A DNA stretch of 64,000 bases, taken from positions 1 through 64,000 of the forward strand of contig NZ_LAHA01000047.1 of assembly GCF_002608075.1 (NCBI RefSeq), in the 5' to 3' direction. The notes beneath the pieces were generated by a model. It was given only the letters and a program-made list of their open reading frames with translations. It did no database searches and was not told the origin of the DNA. Position 1 is the first letter of the stretch. Every line of letters begins with the position of its first letter. This DNA comes from Nostoc linckia z4 (GTDB taxonomy: Bacteria > Cyanobacteriota > Cyanobacteriia > Cyanobacteriales > Nostocaceae). Positions 59,857 to 64,000 of this stretch are shown here, one piece after another. Both the position numbers and the translations under genes were made by a program.

Positions 59857-60826
59857 AACTTACTCTCGCTTTTGCTGAGTTTTCTGTGGGTATCGGGTTG
59901 CTTGCTAAAAATTCACGCACGTCCTCGCGGGCAGTTTTCGCCCAATTGAGCCAGCTACTGTAAAAGTCATCTTTTAAAAACTGTTCGAGCCTCGTCCTAT
60001 CACCCGATTGAATAGCCCCGGAAACTAAAGCTTGCAGTTGTCCGTACCACATTTGATGCTGCGGTTCGCTGTAAGCTGCAAAATTGTACTTTTGGTTTTG
60101 ATTTTCATTCTCATCACGGGTCAGGAGCCATTGCTCAGACAATTCCTCAAAGTTTTTCTCAATCCATTTGAGCGGTAATTGGACTGGGGGGTTTTTAAGT
60201 TCTGCTGCTTTTTTCTTACCAAATTGTAAAAAACTCTCTTTCTCGCCTTCTGAGAGAGAGTCTATAAAGTCTAAATAACTCTTATTAATCTTAGTGGTGC
60301 TGGAATCTTTGTCTGATGCGGCTTTCGGCTCGTGCTTGTTGCGTGGCGATCGCGCATGTTGCGTGGCGATCGCGCATGTTGCGTGGCGATCGCCTAAGTT
60401 GCCGTCAGGCAACAAAGTTGCCTCATCGCAACTTGTTGTCTCACTGCAACTTGTTGTCTCATCGCAACTTGTTGCCTCATCGCAACTTGTTGTCTCATCG
60501 CAACTTGTTGTCTCATTGCAACAATGCAAACCTTTGGTGAGGACATGAACCTTGACTTTAAGAAGCTCCATATCGACAAACCCCTTTTCATCCAACGCTT
60601 TGAGAGCGCGTCCTACTGTACTGCGGTGAACTGGCTTTTCTGGGGTAGATAAATCCTTGGCAATCCGCGCCGGCGATACTTCCATTCCGGTGCTGTATGG
60701 GTCGAGAGTGCGTAAGTAATACAACACATCCCTCTGTGCTGGTGTTAATTCCCGGCAGGCTCTTAGCCATTCTTCATGTTGGAGTGGATAAAATCGTCCC
60801 TGAATTTTGGTACTTGGTTGTGTCAT
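59846..60826 (-). CDS. Replication initiator-like protein with winged helix
   Basis: The ATG at 60826 gives 326 residues. The N-terminus EEWLRACRELTPAQRDVLYY, then PARIAKDLSTPEKPVHRSTV and GRALKALDEKGFVDM is a winged-helix DNA-binding domain (residues 15-95). Residues 105-140 are six CDETTS-type hexapeptides encoded by 18-bp repeats. The C-terminal 130 residues are helical (LKWIEKNFEELSEQWLLTRD...). Domain order and coupling to dnaB recall lambda O/P-type initiation. Function inferred. Confidence 0.75.
   Translation of the reverse strand: MTQPSTKIQGRFYPLQHEEWLRACRELTPAQRDVLYYLRTLDPYSTGMEVSPARIAKDLSTPEKPVHRSTVGRALKALDEKGFVDMELLKVKVHVLTKGLHCCNETTSCDETTSCDEATSCDETTSCSETTSCDEATLLPDGNLGDRHATCAIATQHARSPRNKHEPKAASDKDSSTTKINKSYLDFIDSLSEGEKESFLQFGKKKAAELKNPPVQLPLKWIEKNFEELSEQWLLTRDENENQNQKYNFAAYSEPQHQMWYGQLQALVSGAIQSGDRTRLEQFLKDDFYSSWLNWAKTAREDVREFLASNPIPTENSAKARVSYVS
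60341..60400. repeat. Three tandem 20-bp repeats with HIP1 cores
   Basis: Units GCGTGGCGATCGCGCATGTT start at 60341 and 60361, and a variant at 60381 ends CGCCTAAGTT. They lie inside the rep coding sequence, 22 bp from the 18-bp array. In the protein they add the repeated stretch around CAIATQHARSPRN. Confidence 0.9.
60423..60522. repeat. 18-bp iteron-like array inside rep
   Basis: Five full units near TCATCGCAACTTGTTGTC begin at 60423, 60441, 60459, 60477 and 60495, and a partial sixth follows at 60513. A separate GGCAACAAAGTTGCC palindrome precedes them at 60408-60422. In lambda, four 18-bp iterons lie inside gene O at the origin. The position inside an O-like gene and the 18-bp unit suggest this is the plasmid origin. 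Confidence 0.85.
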
Positions 60827-61005
60827 AATTCTCTTAAATTGCAAAATCACAACGCCCCCCCTGTGTCACCAGGTTGGGGCTAATTTTTTGGGATATGGTG
60901 GGGTTTGGTAGGATTGAGTTAGTCAACCTCGCTCAAGTCTCAATTACACTGCCCTTTGTAATAGAATACAATTTCCTGCCCAAAATTGTACTTTTTTATG
61001 TAAAG

Positions 61006-61356
61006 ATGGATTACAGAGAAGCTTTTGATCACACGCTCGAAAAGTTCGGCATCACCGCTAAGTCGCTAGCGCTCAAGAGTGGAGTGCAGGAGCGACAAAT
61101 CAGCCACTTTAGAAACAAACAAAAAGACTTGATGGCTGGGAATCTTTTCAGCCTGATAGGGGCGCTGCCAACTGATGCTCAGATTTATTTTTTTTCCTGC
61201 GTCGCCAGTGAATCGATGCTAGAAACTGTTGACTTGCGATCGCTCGTTAAGTCCATGCCAGCGGCTCGTAAATCGGAAGTCCTTACCTTAATAGCAGACT
61301 CATTGCTAGAAAGCCGTGAAAATACGGACACAAATGGCTTGATATCAGCAGTATGA
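61006..61356 (+). CDS. Small HTH DNA-binding protein, divergent to rep
   Basis: The ATG at 61006 gives 116 residues; upstream codons of the longer frame lack support. AFDHTLEKFGITAKSLALKS, then GVQERQISHFRNKQKDLMAG is a Cro/C1-like helix-turn-helix. The rest is helical. Its place between rep and the next small gene suggests a copy-number or replication regulator (inference). Confidence 0.7.
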   Translation: MDYREAFDHTLEKFGITAKSLALKSGVQERQISHFRNKQKDLMAGNLFSLIGALPTDAQIYFFSCVASESMLETVDLRSLVKSMPAARKSEVLTLIADSLLESRENTDTNGLISAV

Positions 61357-61386
61357 TAGCTTTTTAGATGTTTTTGGTGCAAAAAA

Positions 61387-61653
61387 TTGGTGGCAGATTC
61401 AGACAAACTACAAAAAGTCTTGAATATCTGTAATCACCTCTCAGCTGATGAGAAAGTCGAGGTAGTAAGACGGCTGGCGGGCGATTGCAGCTTATCAGTT
61501 GTCTTTGGCAACTATCTTCACACTGAGATGATCGATCAAATCAATAAGTTTTCTGACAACGAGTTAATGGCAGCAATGTTGAAGGCGATCGCTAAAAAAA
61601 TTTCCTCTCAAGATTCCTCACAAGAATCTGAGAGGAACAAAAAAGGAGAGTAG
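61387..61653 (+). CDS. Small hypothetical protein
   Basis: A TTG or GTG start (61387/61390) gives about 88 residues: DSDKLQKVLNICNHLSADEK, then VEVVRRLAGDCSLSVVFGNY and ELMAAMLKAIAKKISSQ. Helical and charged. It lies 30 bp after the HTH gene, likely the same transcript. The fold resembles the C-terminal part of the HTH product's neighbourhood, but no family is recognised. Confidence 0.5.
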   Translation: MVADSDKLQKVLNICNHLSADEKVEVVRRLAGDCSLSVVFGNYLHTEMIDQINKFSDNELMAAMLKAIAKKISSQDSSQESERNKKGE

Positions 61654-61666
61654 CTTGATTCTTAGA

Positions 61667-62155
61667 TGTAGCGAACTGCAAACATAAATCGTTAAAACTG
61701 CAAACAAGCCATTGCCGATGGGACGATAAGATTGCCGCGACTAGAACCATAATTTTGCCGCTTTAAAGGCTGTAATACTTATTGTTCGGTTCGAGCGTTC
61801 GCATTCTTTTTTGAGGCATTGGAACCATAAAATTGCCGGAAATCAAAATTGTCACCATAAGCTTGCCAAAAAAAGGTAATCTTAAGATTTGATTTTTAGT
61901 TGGGTGTAATATTCTCAAACCCTTATATTGTAAGGGTTTCAGCCTTAAGGGTTACTTCAATCCTACATTTTTAGTGGGGGTGGATTATGAATACTTTTAT
62001 CGTCAAATGTATACCATGCAAGGATTATAGACATCGGAAGGATAATATTGCCAATGTCAATTGGAAGCATAAGCACGTAAAAACGGCAATATTATGGTTC
62101 CACCGACAATTGCCTTGTTTGCAGTTTGAAGCGTTTATGTTTGCAGTTCGCTACA
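61667..62155. mobile_element. Outer inverted repeats around element copy 2
   Basis: The left arm (61667-61712) and the reverse complement of the right arm (62109-62155) share a perfect 22 bp, TGTAGCGAACTGCAAACATAAA (split here as TGTAGCGAACTG and CAAACATAAA), then a diverged 6 bp, then AAACTGCAAACAAG. AACTGCAAACA thus occurs twice in each arm. The ends are TGTAGCG...CGCTACA. These arms differ from those around copy 1. Confidence 0.75.
61713..62108. mobile_element. 396-bp transposon-like element, copy 2
   Basis: Same length and, by eye, the same sequence as 5766-6161 apart from one base. It contains the same multiple ACCATAATATTGCC-type motifs, the AAACCCTTA hairpin (61917-61939) and the small ORF start at 61987. 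In this copy the ORF runs on through the right outer arm to 62160. Near identity over 55 kb indicates recent copying or gene conversion. Confidence 0.8.
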
Positions 62156-62389
62156 CCTAGCCTCGATGCGATCGCCCGGATAAATGAAATTCTTAGAGGA
62201 TTTGTGAGGGGATTTATGAGGGGAGCGATCGCTTTCTAACAGCTGTTGCTTCGCTTTTAATCTTTGAAAATATAAGGATGCTTCGCAGTTGTTGTGCTTT
62301 TTGTCTGCTGCCAGTGAATTGATCGTGAAGTAGCAAAGACTTGGAAGCAGCAGCCAAAAAGCGGTGCAAAAAAAGCAGCGATTTCTCAT
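62135..62389 (-). CDS. Small exported protein
   Basis: GGAGGTGATAAAATGAG gives a very strong Shine-Dalgarno sequence for the ATG at 62389, giving 84 residues. The start MRNRCFFCTAFWLLLPSLCY, then FTINSLAADKK is a signal peptide. The mature part is short and basic. Its 3' end runs into the right outer arm of the element, so the true C-terminus may have been replaced. Confidence 0.55.
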   Translation of the reverse strand: MRNRCFFCTAFWLLLPSLCYFTINSLAADKKHNNCEASLYFQRLKAKQQLLESDRSPHKSPHKSSKNFIYPGDRIEARCSELQT

Positions 62390-62657
62390 TTTATCACCTC
62401 CACTCCGCTCCACTCCGTTCCGCTCCGTTCCGGTGATAGAAAGAAATCTTGGGCTGCTTTTTTTGCGGGAGGAAGAAATGCAGAGAGAGAAAAAGGAGAG
62501 GTAAAGGTATCTCAGCGGTTGTGTGCCATTTGCTACCTAGTCCTTGGTTTGGCGGTGTGCCGTTGGCGGCCTGTCACGGTGCGCTGGCGTTGCAGTCCCT
62601 CGGCTCGTGCCGGCTGCGCCGGCACTCGACACCCGCTTTTTACCTTGCTTTTAGCGA

Positions 62658-62675
62658 GTCGTCTTGCTATAATAG
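62658..62675 (+). promoter_or_regulatory. Promoter-like site before the SLOG gene
   Basis: GTCGTCTTGCTATAATAG includes TATAAT (62668-62673) and is similar to GTCGTCCCGCTATAATAT at 63533-63550. It lies about 25 bp before the ATG at 62698, a suitable -10 place. Confidence 0.55.
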
Positions 62676-62697
62676 TTATTATTACAAGTTTTTCGTT

Positions 62698-63237
62698 ATG
62701 CTTTCAGATATTTTTTCTAACTACACCTGCTTCGGTTTTTCTGGCTCTCGTTGCTGGCGTTTGTCTCCTGCTCCCCTGTCTGCCGCCGCCGCTGCTGTTC
62801 CTACTGGTTCTCGTGTCGTTGTTGGCTGTGCGCGTGGCGTTGACGAGTTCTTTCGTGATGCTTTCCCATCTGCCGAGGTTTTCAGTGTTGCGTCGGGTCA
62901 GTGGGGTGTGGGTCGCGGTGCTTTCGCTGCTCGGTCTGTTGCCTGCGTTCGCGCCGTTGCCAGTGGCGGCGGTTTGTGGGTGTCGTTCCCGTCTAGTCCT
63001 TGTCCTGTTGGTCTTGTTCCCTCGTCTTCTGGGTCGCGCTGCTTTTCCGGCTCCGGCTCTGGCTCGTGGGCTTCTCTTGCTTTTGCCCTTGGCTCTGGCC
63101 TGCCTTGCGTTGTGTTTTTGGGGTCGCTCCCTGTTCCTCCTGGTTGGGGTCTGTTTCCTCTGTCTGGCCTTCCTGGTTGGTTTGGTTGTGCGGCGGTTGT
63201 TGGCCAGCCGTCGCCAGTTCAGTTGTCTCTGTTTTAG
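62698..63237 (+). CDS. SLOG/DprA-like Rossmann-type protein
   Basis: The ATG at 62698 gives 179 residues; a longer frame from 62449 would translate the promoter. Features are CFGFSGSR near the start, VVVGCARGVDEFFRDAF (about 40-56) and GSGSGSWASLAFALGSGLPC then VVFLGS, the G-S-R / GCARGVD / GS-T/S-W plan of SLOG proteins, which bind nucleotides or their derivatives. The coding strand is strikingly poor in A. Its last 245 bp overlap the 62993-63445 gene antisense. Confidence 0.7.
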   Translation: MLSDIFSNYTCFGFSGSRCWRLSPAPLSAAAAAVPTGSRVVVGCARGVDEFFRDAFPSAEVFSVASGQWGVGRGAFAARSVACVRAVASGGGLWVSFPSSPCPVGLVPSSSGSRCFSGSGSGSWASLAFALGSGLPCVVFLGSLPVPPGWGLFPLSGLPGWFGCAAVVGQPSPVQLSLF

Positions 63238-63445
63238 TTTCGTTTAGTTGGGCGGCCTTGTGCTGCTCTATCTTCTCTGCGATCGCCTCACGTACAAATT
63301 CAGGGTAATCTTTCCCCAAACCTTTTAAATATCCCATCATTGACTCGGTTAGCTTCACAGTTAGCTTTTGGTTTAAAGGTTCTGGCCTATCAGTTTCAAA
63401 CTTGTACTTTTTTCCGAAGTCGGGATTTCCCCCAGGTCTAGGCAT
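62993..63445 (-). CDS. Ribbon-helix-helix-like DNA-binding protein with disordered tail
   Basis: The 150-residue protein has a conserved-looking N-terminus (KLTVKLTESMMGYLKGLGKD, then YPEFVREAIAEKIEQ, residues 27-62) typical of CopG/RHH repressors. Residues 69-150 are Gln/Glu/Thr/Lys-rich and lie exactly opposite the SLOG gene, so the tail is the antisense reading of another gene. Its ATG at 63445 sits inside a cluster of TTATAGT operator-like sites, suggesting autoregulation. Confidence 0.7.
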   Translation of the reverse strand: MPRPGGNPDFGKKYKFETDRPEPLNQKLTVKLTESMMGYLKGLGKDYPEFVREAIAEKIEQHKAAQLNETKTETTELATAGQQPPHNQTNQEGQTEETDPNQEEQGATPKTQRKAGQSQGQKQEKPTSQSRSRKSSATQKTREQDQQDKD

Positions 63446-63550
63446 AATAGCTCGTTTATAGTTGCTCTATTATAGTAAGTCGCCTCGCTATTATTTGCCA
63501 AAACTTTATATAAATTTTACCTATTATAGTTGGTCGTCCCGCTATAATAT
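63443..63550. promoter_or_regulatory. Divergent promoter/operator cluster
   Basis: TTATAGT-type arms occur at 63456-63462, 63470-63476 (partner near 63488) and 63524-63530 (partner 63542-63547). On the minus strand TATAAT lies at 63474-63469 for the RHH gene; on the plus strand TATAAT lies at 63544-63549 for the 63580 gene. The reverse complement of 63522-63538 is GACGACCAACTATAATA, as at 433-449. Confidence 0.65.
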
Positions 63551-63567
63551 AAGAGTAAACAAAAAAA

Positions 63568-63579
63568 GGTATCCGACCA
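63568..63579 (+). promoter_or_regulatory. Leader motif GGTATCCGACCA
   Basis: Exact 12-mer directly before the ATG at 63580, after an A-run. Same as at 473-484. Confidence 0.55.
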
Positions 63580-63777
63580 ATGCAAGATACACAAGAATAC
63601 GATTTGTACGAACTTGAGAAATTAAGAAAAGCCATTGATTTATTAATCCATCTTGAACAATCAGAAGATGAAAACTCTCTTAAATTAGATGATGCCAGAA
63701 ATTCAGTAAGACGACGAATCAAGGGATTATCAATTGATTTAGGCATTCACAAAGAATTTATCAACGGCATTCATTAA
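63580..63777 (+). CDS. Small hypothetical protein
   Basis: The 65-residue helical product reads MQDTQEYDLYELEKLRKAID, then LLIHLEQSEDENSLKLDDAR and KGLSIDLGIHKEF. Acidic. The promoter and leader match those of the 486 gene. Function unknown. HIP1 sites follow. Confidence 0.65.
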   Translation: MQDTQEYDLYELEKLRKAIDLLIHLEQSEDENSLKLDDARNSVRRRIKGLSIDLGIHKEFINGIH

Positions 63778-63840
63778 GTAATTAATCTAATCTGCGATCG
63801 CACATATCAAGCGATCGCTTCCTTTTCCCTTCATTTAAAA

Positions 63841-63851
63841 GGTATCCGACC
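63841..63851 (+). promoter_or_regulatory. Leader motif GGTATCCGACC
   Basis: Fourth copy; it abuts the ATG at 63852 directly. Preceded by TTAAAA. Confidence 0.5.
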
Positions 63852-64000
63852 ATGAAATTTAAAGCTGATTTGACCGACACAGAGGGCAGGCTAAGAATTG
63901 TTGAAATTGAATTCGCAGGAAAAATAAAAATAACTGACTGCGAACTTCGGCAGATTATTGCTAAAGAATTACCAGGATGGCGCTTACTTAGCTGGTGGTT
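63852..64000 (+). CDS. Hypothetical protein, 5' part (runs off the window)
   Basis: The frame MKFKADLTDTEGRLRIVEIE, then FAGKIKITDCELRQIIAKEL and PGWRLLSWW is open to the window end. Alpha/beta start, not recognised. Third gene of the window with the GGTATCCGACC leader. Confidence 0.6.
   Translation, partial: MKFKADLTDTEGRLRIVEIEFAGKIKITDCELRQIIAKELPGWRLLSWW

Noticed and set aside
60294-60591. Plus- and minus-strand repeat-rich frames over the iterons
   Set aside because: They are shadows of the rep gene created by 18-bp repeats, which stay open in all frames.
62519-63247. 242-codon hydrophobic frame over the SLOG gene
   Set aside because: It is a shifted frame of an A-poor, T-rich coding strand; leucine and valine runs follow from composition, and no start signal supports it.

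Overview
The window is accessory DNA from a filamentous, heterocyst-type cyanobacterium (Nostoc/Anabaena-like), most likely a large plasmid. Signs of the host are very frequent HIP1 octamers (GCGATCGC), heptamer-type short tandem repeats, a psbA gene, a NucA/NuiA nuclease-inhibitor pair of the Anabaena type, a Nif11-type leader peptide and a PEP-CTERM protein. Plasmid character is suggested by a parA-parB pair (18.6-20.4 kb) and a replication module (58.5-60.8 kb) made of a winged-helix Rep-like protein followed by its own DnaB helicase. No rRNA gene, convincing tRNA or CRISPR array was seen.

Layout. 0-0.35 kb: 3' end of a group II intron (maturase HNH tail, domains V/VI) and the 3' exon of the gene it interrupts. 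0.4-5.6 kb: small hypothetical genes, a truncated tyrosine recombinase and a secreted phospholipase A2-like protein. 5.7-6.2 kb: a 396-bp transposon-like element repeated at 61.7-62.1 kb. 6.7-12 kb: secreted thermonuclease with a decayed second copy, two related secreted proteins, and a TolC-like/HlyD-like export pair. 12.9-16.7 kb: an apparent operon (DNA-binding protein, AAA ATPase with membrane helices, YdjM-like membrane protein, HerA-like ATPase). 17.3 kb: a double-glycine secreted peptide precursor. 18.6-20.4 kb: parAB. 20.9-24 kb: alpha/beta hydrolase plus a trypsin-endonuclease I fusion. 28.3-32.6 kb: ArfB, integrase, NucA and NuiA between 49-bp inverted repeats. 33-52 kb: an island rich in nucleases (PD-(D/E)XK, DnaQ-like, HNH, GIY-YIG), a DUF3696-type ATPase and about a dozen small orphan genes. 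52.4-56 kb: PEP-CTERM protein, DUF218 protein and psbA. 56.1-60.8 kb: a C5 DNA methyltransferase lying wholly inside another large reading frame, then dnaB and rep. 61-64 kb: HTH gene, second transposon-like element, and a SLOG-like gene overlapped antisense by a ribbon-helix-helix gene.

How parts may work together. Rep and DnaB would replicate, ParAB would segregate, and the methyltransferase and nucleases would protect or attack DNA. NuiA would neutralise NucA. The HlyD/TolC-like pair could serve export of the double-glycine peptide, but no ABC transporter is present. The two window ends share a promoter/operator-like 17-mer and the leader GGTATCCGACC, so they look like one co-regulated plasmid region.

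The most unusual points are the two dual-coding loci (57.4-58.2 kb on one strand; 63.0-63.2 kb antisense), the iteron-like repeats inside the rep coding sequence, the twin 396-bp elements each centred in a different long inverted repeat, and the hydrolase/trypsin-endonuclease operon. Functions are read from motifs by eye, without database searches.
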